A stretch of 64,000 nt of DNA from Chitinophagaceae bacterium (lineage in GTDB: Bacteria > Bacteroidota > Bacteroidia > Chitinophagales > Chitinophagaceae), in contig JADKJI010000002.1 of the NCBI GenBank assembly GCA_016721085.1, positions 62,001-126,000 on the forward strand, given 5' to 3'. The notes beneath the pieces are model-generated. The model saw only the letters and a program-made list of their open reading frames with translations, was not told where the DNA came from and made no database searches. This document shows, in pieces, positions 37,668 through 46,518 of this stretch. Position numbers and translations under genes: made by a program. How positions within the stretch are numbered: the first letter of the stretch is position 1; every line of letters begins with the position of its first letter.

Positions 37668-38792
37668 TTAGTAAGTAATGGTCTGCTCTTCAATTACTTG
37701 TGGCAGTTCTCGCCACTCATACTGCTGGTTACGGAGCTGGGGTTCGAAGCCGGCTTCAGCAATAGCTTCCTGGATAGATTTGTAGGTGAATCGGTGTGGG
37801 GCACCAGCGGCACTCACCACATTTTCTTCCAGCATTATACTTCCGAAGTCGTTGGCGCCGGCATGAAGACAGATCTGGGCGGTCTGCTTTCCAACAGTAA
37901 GCCAGGATGCCTGAATGTTTTTGACATTAGGCAACATGATACGGCTGATGGCAATCATTCTTATATATTCGTCTGGAGTAGTCAGGTTGTGAACGCCTCT
38001 GATGCGAGCCAATAAAGTATCGGCATCCTGGAAGGTCCAGGGGATAAAGGCCAGGAATCCTTTTGCATCAGCAGGCTTGCGGCTTTGAACCTCCCTGATT
38101 TTTATGAGGTGTTCAAAACGTTCTTCCAGGGTTTCAACATGACCAAACATCATGGTGGCAGATGTTGTAATATGTTGTTGGTGAGCTTCTTGCATTATAT
38201 CTAACCATTCCTGAGCTCCACACTTTCCTTTTGAAATAAGACGGCGAACCCTGTCTACAAGAATTTCAGCACCTGCACCTGGTAAGCTATCCAATCCCGA
38301 AGCTTTCAGCGCTTTCAGTACTTCACGGTGGGTGGATTTTTCCAGTTTAGTGATATGGGCTACTTCGGGTGGTCCGAGGGTATGTAATTTAATGGTAGGG
38401 TAGAGGTCTTTTAACTGCTTAAACAGATCGGTGTAAAAGGCTAGCCCCAATTCAGGGTGATGGCCGCCCTGGAGTAGTAACTGGTCGCCTCCCCAGCGAA
38501 TCGTTTCTTCAATCTTCTTTTTGTAGGTATCGATATCAGTTATATAGGCTTCTGCATGACCGGGAATTCTATAGAAATTACAGAACTTACAATTGGCGAT
38601 GCACACATTTGTCGTATTCACGTTACGATCTATCTGCCAGGTAACTTTTCCGTGAGGAACCTGTTTTTTTCGCAGTTCATTAGCAACAAACATCAGCTCA
38701 GTAAGGGGAGCATGTTGAAAAAGGAATTGGCCTTCTTCAGCAGAAAGAAACTCGAATTGAAGGGCACGGTCGTATAATTGCTGGAGGTTCAT
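37668..38792 (-). CDS. mqnC: Cyclic dehypoxanthinyl futalosine synthase (MqnC)
   Basis: MqnC is a radical SAM enzyme of the futalosine route to menaquinone; it cyclises dehypoxanthine futalosine. The 374-residue protein has the cluster-binding motif CIANCKFC (Cx3Cx2C) at about 63-70, QLLLQGGHHPELGL, LPGAGAEILVDRVRRLIS, SATMMFGHVETLEER and the C-terminal ANDFGSIMLEENVVSAAG. These favour MqnC over MqnE. A -7-like TATTTTTG lies on the minus strand just upstream (38809-38816). Other mqn genes are not in the window, which implies they are placed elsewhere. Confidence 0.92.
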   Translation of the reverse strand: MNLQQLYDRALQFEFLSAEEGQFLFQHAPLTELMFVANELRKKQVPHGKVTWQIDRNVNTTNVCIANCKFCNFYRIPGHAEAYITDIDTYKKKIEETIRWGGDQLLLQGGHHPELGLAFYTDLFKQLKDLYPTIKLHTLGPPEVAHITKLEKSTHREVLKALKASGLDSLPGAGAEILVDRVRRLISKGKCGAQEWLDIMQEAHQQHITTSATMMFGHVETLEERFEHLIKIREVQSRKPADAKGFLAFIPWTFQDADTLLARIRGVHNLTTPDEYIRMIAISRIMLPNVKNIQASWLTVGKQTAQICLHAGANDFGSIMLEENVVSAAGAPHRFTYKSIQEAIAEAGFEPQLRNQQYEWRELPQVIEEQTITY

Positions 38793-38974
38793 ACTTAAAA
38801 TTGAAAGGCAAAAATAGGAAAGGATTTATTGGCTTGTGCATTTGTTTATTATAGGTGGTTAGGAAAATAGGGGTGGAAGAACTAATTTAATTGTATAAAA
38901 GCAGCCATTTTTGAAACGGGCTGTCATTTAATTACGTATTGCCTATTATCCAAGCTGTTGTATAAATCGATTGC

Positions 38975-40168
38975 ATGTCAAAAAGCTGGTTATTCCCAAT
39001 TCTGCTGCTCCTTTTGGGGAAAGGCCTTAAGGCTCAGGAAGAATTTGTGCCACCACCTTCCAGGCTGATCACTAAATTCTCATTCCGATTACTTACAGGA
39101 GGAATTATAACATTTAAAGCCCATCTGAATAATTATAAAGATACCCTGAACTTCATTCTGGATACAGGAAGTGGCGGTATTTCGCTTGATTCAATGACTA
39201 CTTTAAGGCTGAACCTGAAGACTGAAATGAGTGACAGGACTATCAGAGGAATTGCAGGTATCAGGCAGGTGCGATTTGCATACAATAATAGTTTGGAGAT
39301 TCCCGGATTGAAAATGGATAGCCTCAATTTCCATATTAACGATTATGATGTACTCACCAGTTCTTATGGTGAAAAGATAGATGGCATTATGGGATATGCT
39401 TTTCTATCGAGATACATCGTTAAGATAGACTATGATAGTTCCAAGATATATGTATATAGCAAAGGGACATTCAAATATCCCCGTGGAGGATTTCTCATTA
39501 AGCCCATTCTGGTAAACCTGCCGATTGTTAATACTACTGTTAGGGATGCCAAAGAAATGCTGCACCGATATTATTTTGATACTGGAGCTGGTATGTGCCT
39601 ATTGTTGTCGAGCGATTTTGTAAATGACAGCTTGTTTGTTAATACCAAAAAGCGTTGGTATGCTACACAGGCTGAGGGATTGGGAGGTAAAGCCTCCATG
39701 AAGCAGGGGGTAGTGAAGCAGGTACGAATAGGGCCTTATAAGTTTAAGAACGTACCTACTTTTATATTTGAAGATGAGTTTAATGTAACATCCTATCCAT
39801 ATCTCGGTGGATTGATAGGGAATGATTTGTTGCGTCGGTTCAATGTAATTCTGAATTACGACCGTAGAGATATATATCTTATGCCGAACTCTCATTTCCA
39901 TGACCCTTTCGATTATTCGTATACTGGGTTGGGAATGTATGTTATTGATGGGGAGATAAGGATTGTGGATGTGATGCCTGAATCGCCAGCCATGGAAGCC
40001 GGTTTCAAACCTGGAGATATAGTATTAGCGGTTGAGAACAATTTCACCAGTAATATTCAGGCGTATAAGGCTTTATTGCAAACTCCGGGTGGGAAGTTGA
40101 AAGTGCTGGTGTTAAGGGAGGATGGTCCGGTGTTGTTGACGTTGAAGGTGAAGAGTATAATGAATTGA
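38975..40168 (+). CDS. Secreted retropepsin-like aspartyl protease with PDZ domain
   Basis: The 397-residue protein has a signal peptide (LFPILLLLLGKGLKAQ). Two retropepsin-like lobes are visible, each with a DTG motif: FILDTGSGGISLDS at about residue 62 and YYFDTGAGMCLLLSS at about 200. A PDZ domain follows at about 315-390 (VIDGEIRIVDVMPESPAMEA, GFKPGDIVLAVEN). This layout is frequent in Bacteroidota; the natural substrate is unknown. The gene is divergent from mqnC, and R3 repeats in inverted orientation flank the pair. Confidence 0.88.
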   Translation: MSKSWLFPILLLLLGKGLKAQEEFVPPPSRLITKFSFRLLTGGIITFKAHLNNYKDTLNFILDTGSGGISLDSMTTLRLNLKTEMSDRTIRGIAGIRQVRFAYNNSLEIPGLKMDSLNFHINDYDVLTSSYGEKIDGIMGYAFLSRYIVKIDYDSSKIYVYSKGTFKYPRGGFLIKPILVNLPIVNTTVRDAKEMLHRYYFDTGAGMCLLLSSDFVNDSLFVNTKKRWYATQAEGLGGKASMKQGVVKQVRIGPYKFKNVPTFIFEDEFNVTSYPYLGGLIGNDLLRRFNVILNYDRRDIYLMPNSHFHDPFDYSYTGLGMYVIDGEIRIVDVMPESPAMEAGFKPGDIVLAVENNFTSNIQAYKALLQTPGGKLKVLVLREDGPVLLTLKVKSIMN

Positions 40169-40343
40169 GACTTTGCCTAAGGCTAAAGGCCCAAAGCCCA
40201 GGGCGAATACAAATACTAGGAAGTAGCCTTTTTCACGCTGTACTCCGGGGAAGTGGCGCTGCGCGAAGCAACTCCAATTTTATACTCGGAGGAGTCCGGC
40301 AAGAATATTAATGCTGATTTTATGGAGTTGCCTCTAATTTAAC

Positions 40344-40530
40344 CAGAGGTGCGTGAAGACACGCACCTTAGCGTGGGTTTTGAGCATCTGCCCTCTGGAA
40401 CATCTTGAACTTCTTGAACTTTTTGAACATACTCTCGCTGTAACACATAGGAACATTAAACCTTAAACCCTTAAACTTTAAACTCCTCTGGAACTTTTCG
40501 AACCTATTGAACCTTTTGAACATCTTAGAG
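40344..40530 (+). repeat. R3 repeat element, copy B
   Basis: It begins with the hairpin GGTGCGTG AAGA CACGCACC (40350-40369), followed by GGAACATCTTGAACTTC, TTGAACATACTCTCGCTG, TAACACATAGGAAC, TTAAACCCTTAAAC and GGAACTTTTCGAACC words. It matches copy A at 37281-37443 read in reverse. It fills the gap between the aspartyl protease and M16 genes; the preceding 40170-40343 holds only short GC-rich hairpins and no gene. Confidence 0.75.
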
Positions 40531-40574
40531 TTTTCCCCCACTTTGTCGTTAATTTGCTCCCGAAAACTTACTTA

Positions 40575-41813
40575 ATGATTCAACTGGAAAAATTCACCTT
40601 GCCGAATGGGCTACGTGTTGTTGTAAATGAGGACCCTTCCACGCCGATGGCCGTGGTGAACGTACTTTATGATGTAGGCTCAAAAGATGAAAATCCCGAG
40701 AAAACAGGGTTCGCCCATCTTTTCGAACACCTGATGTTTGGCGGTTCTATCAACGTCCCCGACTTCGAAACACCCCTGCAAATGGCAGGAGGTGAAAACA
40801 ATGCCTACACCAGCGCCGACCTCACCAATTACTATATACAGCTTCCTTCAGAAAACCTGGAAACAGCATTTTGGATGGAAAGTGACCGTATGCTTTCACT
40901 TGACTTCAATGATAAAACCCTTGAAGTGCAGAGAAAAGTGGTGAGCGAGGAATTCAAGGAACATTACCTCAATAAACCCTATGGCGATGTATGGTTTAAG
41001 ATGAGGGAAATGGCGTATAAAGAACACCCCTACCGCTGGCTCACTATTGGAAAGGACTTATCGCATATTGAAAATGCTACATTGGAAGATGTGAAAGCAT
41101 TCTTCTTCAAGCATTATACTCCGTCCAATGCTATTTTAGTTGTAGCGGGACAAGTGAAATTGGAGGAAGTAAAAAGACTTGCTGAAAAATGGTTTGGTGA
41201 TATTCCAGCCGGAGAAAAATATGTGCGAAATATTGCACCAGAACCAACCCAAAAGGAAGCGCGCAGGATGGAAGTGACGGCTGCAGTTCCATTAGATGCT
41301 TTTTATAAATGCTGGCATATGGAAAGCCGGCTCGAGAAAGGATATTTTGCTGCCGACTTAATTACAGAAGTGCTAGGTGGTGGAGGTTCCAGCCGCTTAT
41401 ACCAAACACTGGTAAAGGAGAAAAAACTTTTCAGTGGCATTGAATGCTATCATATGGGTACCGTTGATCATGGACTGCTTACCATTGAAGGGAAACTGGT
41501 AAAAGGAGTTACTATGACAGAAGCTGAAAAGGCTGTTGATGAAATAATCGAGAAATTAAAACAGGATGGCATAAGCGAAAAAGAACTCACTAAAATCAAG
41601 AATAAGACAGAAGCCGCTATTGCCTTTGAAGATATGAGCGTAATGGCGCGTGCTAATAGTCTGGCTTTTTATGAACTTTTAGGAGATGCTGCCCTGTTCC
41701 ATTCAGACCGTGAGAAATACTTTGCCATAACAGCGGAGGATATTCTTCAATATAGCCGTAAGATTTTTGCTGTAAATAATTCAAATACGCTTTGTTATTT
41801 CAGTAGTCTTTGA
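40575..41813 (+). CDS. M16 family zinc metallopeptidase, catalytic subunit
   Basis: The 412-residue protein starts at the ATG at 40575 (MIQLEKFTLPNGLRVV). The inverse zinc motif HxxEH is intact in AHLFEHLMFGGS at about residues 50-54, and the distal Glu lies in the expected helix (ESDRMLSLDF region to VVSEEFKEHY). The C-terminal half is the second M16 domain (VLGGGGSSRLYQTLVKEKKL). There is no signal peptide, so it may be cytoplasmic. It pairs with the next gene, which lacks the zinc motif, as in two-subunit processing-peptidase-like enzymes. Confidence 0.92.
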   Translation: MIQLEKFTLPNGLRVVVNEDPSTPMAVVNVLYDVGSKDENPEKTGFAHLFEHLMFGGSINVPDFETPLQMAGGENNAYTSADLTNYYIQLPSENLETAFWMESDRMLSLDFNDKTLEVQRKVVSEEFKEHYLNKPYGDVWFKMREMAYKEHPYRWLTIGKDLSHIENATLEDVKAFFFKHYTPSNAILVVAGQVKLEEVKRLAEKWFGDIPAGEKYVRNIAPEPTQKEARRMEVTAAVPLDAFYKCWHMESRLEKGYFAADLITEVLGGGGSSRLYQTLVKEKKLFSGIECYHMGTVDHGLLTIEGKLVKGVTMTEAEKAVDEIIEKLKQDGISEKELTKIKNKTEAAIAFEDMSVMARANSLAFYELLGDAALFHSDREKYFAITAEDILQYSRKIFAVNNSNTLCYFSSL

Positions 41814-41906
41814 TTAGCTCTGAAAGTTTAAGTTAATCAGAATTCAGTCTTACGATATTGAAGTCAATGTCAGTTCAAACAATTGTAGAAACGATTAAAT
41901 AGATTC

Positions 41907-43193
41907 ATGCTAAATAGAACCATTGCTCCTCCAATAACAGAACCAGTTAATTTTTCCATTAAAGTGCCTCCATGCGAGAAAATGATTCTCGAGAATGGTG
42001 TTGAAGTTTATATGGTGAATATGGGAACAGAAGATACCCTGCAGATCAATTGGGTGTTTTTTGCTGGAAATTGGTATGAAGAAAAAAAGACAGTTGCGGC
42101 ATCCACCAATTATCTTTTGAAAAATGGTACAACTTCACGTAATGCCTTTGAGATAAATGAGCATTTTGAATACTATGGTGCTTATTTGAACAGAAGTTGT
42201 TATACCGAAACTGCTGAAGTAACTCTACATTGTTTATCAAAACATGTAAACAACCTGCTTCCAGCTGTTGCAGAATTATTTACAGACGCTACCTTCCCAC
42301 AAGAGGAAAGAGATACTTATGTACAGAACTCTAAGCAGCGTTTGAAAGTTGGCTTGCAAAAAAGTGATTTTGTTGCAGGCAGACTTATTGATGCGCGATT
42401 GTTTGGTGAAGCGCACCCTTATGGAAAATATAATATGCCGGAAGATTATGATCAGTTGTTGTGTGAGGATATGCGGTCGTTTTATGATGCACATTATAAA
42501 AATGGGCATTGTATCGTTTTTATTGCGGGAAGGATTCCAGATGATCTGCCTGCTGAAATTGAAAAAACATTCGGACAGTTGCCATGGCAATCGCACCGTT
42601 TACATAGTACAGAGAAAAGTCATATTGTAACACCATCTTTCGAGCAGAAATCTTTAGTAACTATCGATCCGAATGGAGTGCAGGCAGCAATAAGAATTGC
42701 TCGCCCCTTCCCCAACAGACATCACCCCGATTTCATGAAAGCGATGGTATTGAACAATGTGTTTGGTGGATTTTTCGGATCAAGGCTTATGGCCAATATC
42801 AGGGAAGATAAAGGCTATACTTATGGTATATATAGTTATCTAATGAATCATATTCACGAGAGTGGATGGATGATTAGTACAGAAGCAGGACGAGATGTGA
42901 GTCAGGCTACCATTGATGAAGTATATAAGGAAATGGAATTACTGCGTGAGGAACCCATTGATGAAGAGGAATTACAGATTGTTCGCAACTATATGATTGG
43001 AACCATTTTAGGCGATCTGGATGGTCCCTTCCAGGTAATAGCCAGATGGAGAAACCTGATACTTAACAAACTCGACGAAGATTATTTTTATAGAAGTCTT
43101 GATGTGATAAAAACCGTATCTGCAGAAGAATTACAAGAGCTTTCCCGCAAATACCTGAAGCCGGAAGAGTTTTATGAATTGGTTGTAATTTGA
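41907..43193 (+). CDS. M16 family peptidase, non-catalytic partner subunit
   Basis: The 428-residue protein aligns to the same family as the gene before it, but at the HxxEH position the sequence reads ASTNYLLKNGT, so zinc cannot be bound there. The substrate-binding Arg/Tyr pair typical of partner subunits is present in REDKGYTYGIYSYL. The two genes are 93 bases apart in the same direction. Known two-chain M16 enzymes need one chain of each kind, so these two probably form a heterodimer that degrades peptides. Confidence 0.9.
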   Translation: MLNRTIAPPITEPVNFSIKVPPCEKMILENGVEVYMVNMGTEDTLQINWVFFAGNWYEEKKTVAASTNYLLKNGTTSRNAFEINEHFEYYGAYLNRSCYTETAEVTLHCLSKHVNNLLPAVAELFTDATFPQEERDTYVQNSKQRLKVGLQKSDFVAGRLIDARLFGEAHPYGKYNMPEDYDQLLCEDMRSFYDAHYKNGHCIVFIAGRIPDDLPAEIEKTFGQLPWQSHRLHSTEKSHIVTPSFEQKSLVTIDPNGVQAAIRIARPFPNRHHPDFMKAMVLNNVFGGFFGSRLMANIREDKGYTYGIYSYLMNHIHESGWMISTEAGRDVSQATIDEVYKEMELLREEPIDEEELQIVRNYMIGTILGDLDGPFQVIARWRNLILNKLDEDYFYRSLDVIKTVSAEELQELSRKYLKPEEFYELVVI

Positions 43194-43238
43194 TGGAGCA
43201 TCAGTTGCAATGCAGTAACTTGTACTAAAATTCTCGGT

Positions 43239-43598
43239 ATGAAATTCATTATGCGCATCATAGTCACTTCTATCATCGCCTATGGATTATCTAAGATACT
43301 CTCAGGTATTCATGTGATAGATTTCTGGACAGCTATTGCATTGGCTGTTGTGTTGGCAATATTGAATGCTATTGTAAAGCCAATTTTTATTATTCTAACC
43401 CTTCCAATAACTCTAATTACATTCGGTCTGTTTCTTTTTGTAATTAATGCGGGTATTATTCTGCTTGCAGATAAATTACTTGATGGATTCAGTGTTGATG
43501 GATTCTGGTGGGCGCTTTTATTCAGCCTATTGCTTTCGGTGGTTACTTCGGTTTTGTATAAGGAAGATAACAATCAAAAAGGCAAAGCTGTAGAATAA
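43239..43598 (+). CDS. Phage holin family membrane protein (Mycobacterial 4TM type)
   Basis: The 119-residue protein has four hydrophobic segments: MRIIVTSIIAYGLSKIL, WTAIALAVVLAILNAIVKPI, ILTLPITLITFGLFLFVINAG and WWALLFSLLLSVVTSVLY. The NAIVKPI-ILTLPIT-TFG pattern is that of the phage_holin_4_2 family. Despite the name, members are ordinary chromosomal membrane proteins of unknown role, and nothing here suggests a prophage. It lies 45 bases after the M16 pair and 62 before the E1 gene. Confidence 0.85.
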   Translation: MKFIMRIIVTSIIAYGLSKILSGIHVIDFWTAIALAVVLAILNAIVKPIFIILTLPITLITFGLFLFVINAGIILLADKLLDGFSVDGFWWALLFSLLLSVVTSVLYKEDNNQKGKAVE

Positions 43599-43660
43599 TA
43601 TAGCTATTTCCTTCTTATTCATTTTACTTTATCTTTAGGTACTAATTATCCATTGTACTT

Positions 43661-45652
43661 ATGTTATTCGAAAGAAAAGATTTATCTGATGAGCAATTGC
43701 TGCAATTTTATCGCCACTTGCTTTGGCCCCGGATGATTGAAGAGAAGATGCTTGTCTTGCTTCGTCAGGGTAAAATAAGTAAATGGTTTAGTGGCATTGG
43801 TCAGGAAGCGATTGCGGTAGGTGCTGCTTTAGCTTTAGAAGAAGACGAATGGATAATGCCTTTACACCGGAACCTCGGTGTTTTCACTACTCGAAATATG
43901 CCATTATACAGATTGTTCCAGCAATGGCAGGGAGCCAGGGAAGGATATAGTAAGGCAAGGGAAAGAAGCTTCCATTTCGGTACTCGCGAGCATCATATTT
44001 GTGGCATGATTTCTCACCTTGGCCCACAACTGGCTATAGCCGACGGAATAGCCTTAGCAAATAAACTTCGAAAAGATAATAAGGTAGCACTCGCTTTCAG
44101 TGGCGATGGTGGAACCAGTGAAGGAGATTTTCATGAAGCGTTGAATACCGCTGCAGTGTGGGATCTGCCTGTAATATTTGTAATCGAAAATAACGGATAT
44201 GGATTAAGCACTCCGGTTAATGAACAATACCGTTGTGATAGTCTTGTTGAAAAAGCTATTGGTTATGGTATGCAGGGAGTGAAAATTGATGGCAACAATC
44301 TTCTTACTGTTTATGATACCATCAAAGGTGTTAGGCAATATTGTATAGAACATCAGAAGCCTTATTTCATTGAGTGTATGACATTTCGGATGAGAGGACA
44401 TGAAGAAGCGAGTGGTACTAAGTATGTTCCCAAGCATTTATTTGAGATATGGGACCAGAAAGATCCTGTAGCCAATTTTGAAAAGTATCTCATCTCGCAG
44501 AATTTACTTACAGATGTTTCTATAGAAAATATTCGAGCTGAATTCAAGGAAAAGATCGAAAGTGAATTAGCCTTAGGTTTTGATACGGCAGAAGTGATTG
44601 CAGATACTGAAGAAGAACTGTCTGATGTATTTGCGAAAGATGAGCGTAGGAATGTTGAAGTGTTACGTAACTATTCAAAAGAAGGAGCTACTGAAAAAAG
44701 GATTATCGATGCCATCAGTGAAGGACTTAGGCAATCAATGCAACAGCATCCTAATCTGATATTGATGGGACAAGATATTGCAGAGTACGGTGGTGCATTT
44801 AAGATTACTGAAGGATTTGTTGCAGAGTTTGGAAAGGAGCGGGTAAGGAATACTCCTTTATGTGAAAGTGCTATTGTGGGAGCAGCATTGGGATTGAGTC
44901 TTGAAGGGTATAAGAGTATGATGGAAATGCAGTTTGCTGATTTCGTAACTGTAGGGTTCAACCAGATAGTAAACAATCTAGCCAAGATATATTATCGGTG
45001 GGGACAAAATGCCGATGTGGTGATTCGTATGCCAACGGGTGGTGGAGTAGGAGCGGGTCCATTTCATAGTCAAAGTAATGAAGCTTGGTTTACCCATGTA
45101 CCGGGATTGAAAGTGGTATACCCTTCCACTCCTGAAGATGCAAAGGGTTTGATGATAGCAGCGATCAATGATCCGAATCCGGTTTTGTTTTTCGAGCATA
45201 AGGCATTGTATAGAAGTATAAGCGGTCCAGTTCCTTCGGATTATTATGAAATTGAAATTGGGAAGGCTCGTATTGAGCAGGAAGGAGAGGATATTACAAT
45301 TATAACTTACGGAAGTGGGGTTCATTGGGCAAAGGAGTATGCTGTGTCGCATCCTGAGCATTCCATATATATATTGGATTTGCGAACCTTGGCGCCATTG
45401 GATTATGATGCAATTCGTAAGGCAGTTACAGCAACGGGAAAGGTGATTTTATTGCACGAGGATACATTGACTGGTGGAATAGGGGGAGAGATAGCTGCCT
45501 GGATAGGCGAGCATTGTTTTGAGAAATTAGATGCACCGGTTATGCGATGTGCTTCTTTAGATACGCCGATACCATTTAATTTGGAGTTGGAAAGGAATTT
45601 TATGGCGAAGTCGAGGTTAGGGGATGTGGTGAAGAAATTGGTGGAGTATTAG
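43661..45652 (+). CDS. 2-oxoacid dehydrogenase E1, alpha and beta subunits fused
   Basis: The 663-residue protein joins both E1 chains. Residues about 10-330 are the alpha part, with the thiamine diphosphate motif GDGGTSEGDFHEALN ending in ENNGYGLS. Residues about 345-663 are the beta part (IIDAISEGLRQSMQQHPNL, MGQDIAEYGGAF, MPTGGGVGAGPFHSQS, LTGGIGGEIAAWI). The enzyme decarboxylates a 2-oxoacid and passes the acyl group to E2 lipoamide. Fused forms of this type are usually assigned to branched-chain 2-oxoacids, but pyruvate cannot be excluded. E2 and E3 are not in the window. Confidence 0.92.
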   Translation: MLFERKDLSDEQLLQFYRHLLWPRMIEEKMLVLLRQGKISKWFSGIGQEAIAVGAALALEEDEWIMPLHRNLGVFTTRNMPLYRLFQQWQGAREGYSKARERSFHFGTREHHICGMISHLGPQLAIADGIALANKLRKDNKVALAFSGDGGTSEGDFHEALNTAAVWDLPVIFVIENNGYGLSTPVNEQYRCDSLVEKAIGYGMQGVKIDGNNLLTVYDTIKGVRQYCIEHQKPYFIECMTFRMRGHEEASGTKYVPKHLFEIWDQKDPVANFEKYLISQNLLTDVSIENIRAEFKEKIESELALGFDTAEVIADTEEELSDVFAKDERRNVEVLRNYSKEGATEKRIIDAISEGLRQSMQQHPNLILMGQDIAEYGGAFKITEGFVAEFGKERVRNTPLCESAIVGAALGLSLEGYKSMMEMQFADFVTVGFNQIVNNLAKIYYRWGQNADVVIRMPTGGGVGAGPFHSQSNEAWFTHVPGLKVVYPSTPEDAKGLMIAAINDPNPVLFFEHKALYRSISGPVPSDYYEIEIGKARIEQEGEDITIITYGSGVHWAKEYAVSHPEHSIYILDLRTLAPLDYDAIRKAVTATGKVILLHEDTLTGGIGGEIAAWIGEHCFEKLDAPVMRCASLDTPIPFNLELERNFMAKSRLGDVVKKLVEY

Positions 45653-45654
45653 GG

Positions 45655-45762
45655 GGTTGTGTTTTACAACTACGGATGCCATCCTACCCCCCGGATGCCA
45701 TCCTGGGGGGTGGATGGCATCCTATACCCAAGATGACATCCGGGGGGTAGGATGACATCCTG
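45655..45762 (+). repeat. R1 REPIN-like palindromes, copy 2, adjoining the RAYT gene
   Basis: The head hairpin GTTGTGTTTTACAAC (45657-45670) is followed by GATGCCATCCTACCCCCC, GGATGCCATCCTGGGGGG, GGATGGCATCC, and a second pair AAGATGACATCCGGGGGG / GGATGACATCC up to 45762. It is a double element with three to four palindromic arms. It begins just after the E1 stop and ends 5 bases before the RAYT stop codon. Confidence 0.88.
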
Positions 45763-45767
45763 AAATA

Positions 45768-46376
45768 TCACTCAATACTGAATTTAAATTCGGTATAATG
45801 CGATAACTGCGCTTGATGTTCCTTGAAAAAGTTCTCTTTTCCTCCAAAAAGTTGAAACACTTTTTCTTTATTAATGATTGTGGGTAAATTATGTAGGAAA
45901 TCCTGGTAAGAGCTGTAGGGATAGTCCTCCAGTTTATTAGTTAAGCCATGGTGTACATGATTCCAGTTAGTATACAATACCATCCTTTTCATATACTCTT
46001 CATCTACAACTTCGATATCTTTAAAAGGTGAACTGAAAAGTCCGCCATGCCTTTCGTATTTTATATTCATCCATCCCGTATGTGAAATAAATAGACTTCT
46101 TAAAGCTTCAGTCAGGAATTCATCAACAGTATCAAACTCCAATTTTTTTACTGCTTCATCTATTTCTTTAACCTGTAAGAAAAAATGGAAGTGATTAGGT
46201 ATAAGGTTGTAGGAAAAGAAGTCTACATATTTCGATAGATACTCTTCCGTCTTAAAAAGGAATCTATTGTAATCTTGAGTGGCCTGGAACAATTGGAGTT
46301 TGGAATGAGCCCTGTTATAGACGTGATAGTACTTTCCACTTTCGAATGGCGCCTGATATTTCTTATTTATTGGCAT
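45768..46376 (-). CDS. REP-associated tyrosine transposase (RAYT, Y1/HUH family)
   Basis: The 202-residue protein has the Y1 transposase pattern of RAYTs: YYHVYNRAHSKLQLF near the start, the HUH motif in NLIPNHFHFFLQV at about 57-69, and the catalytic-tyrosine helix MKRMVLYTNWNHVHHGL followed by LEDYPYSSYQDF. RAYTs nick and rejoin single-stranded REP palindromes and are thought to spread them; unlike IS200 they are usually single-copy and domesticated. R1 palindromes lie on both sides (45655-45762 and 46451-46518), which is the classic arrangement. All expected catalytic residues are present, so it may be active. Confidence 0.9.
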   Translation of the reverse strand: MPINKKYQAPFESGKYYHVYNRAHSKLQLFQATQDYNRFLFKTEEYLSKYVDFFSYNLIPNHFHFFLQVKEIDEAVKKLEFDTVDEFLTEALRSLFISHTGWMNIKYERHGGLFSSPFKDIEVVDEEYMKRMVLYTNWNHVHHGLTNKLEDYPYSSYQDFLHNLPTIINKEKVFQLFGGKENFFKEHQAQLSHYTEFKFSIE

Positions 46377-46450
46377 AAGGTCTAAATTTTTTAGACCTCA
46401 AAGCTATAACGGTTATGCGAATGCTAAAGTAGGTTTAGTAGTGGGACACA

Positions 46451-46518
46451 AGTTGTGTTTTACAACTAGGGATGCCATCCTACCCCCGGATGGCATCCTG
46501 GGGGTAAGATGACATCTC
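46451..46518 (+). repeat. R1 REPIN-like palindrome, copy 3, upstream of RAYT
   Basis: The head hairpin AGTTGTGTTTTACAACT (46451-46467) leads to GATGCCATCCTACCCCC, GGATGGCATCCTGGGGG and AAGATGACATCTC. It lies 75 bases from the RAYT start and ends directly at the stop codon of the isomerase-like gene (46519). Confidence 0.88.

Noticed and set aside
37281..40530. R3-flanked segment as a composite transposon
   Set aside because: The repeats contain no transposase frame and no clean terminal ends or target duplications were seen; mqnC is a housekeeping gene.
43239..43598. Phage holin-type gene as sign of a prophage
   Set aside because: The 4TM family is chromosomal in Bacteroidota and no phage structural, integrase or lysis gene is nearby.
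45768..46376. IS200/IS605 insertion sequence
   Set aside because: The protein has RAYT features, is single in the window, and is flanked by REP-like palindromes and not by IS200 ends.
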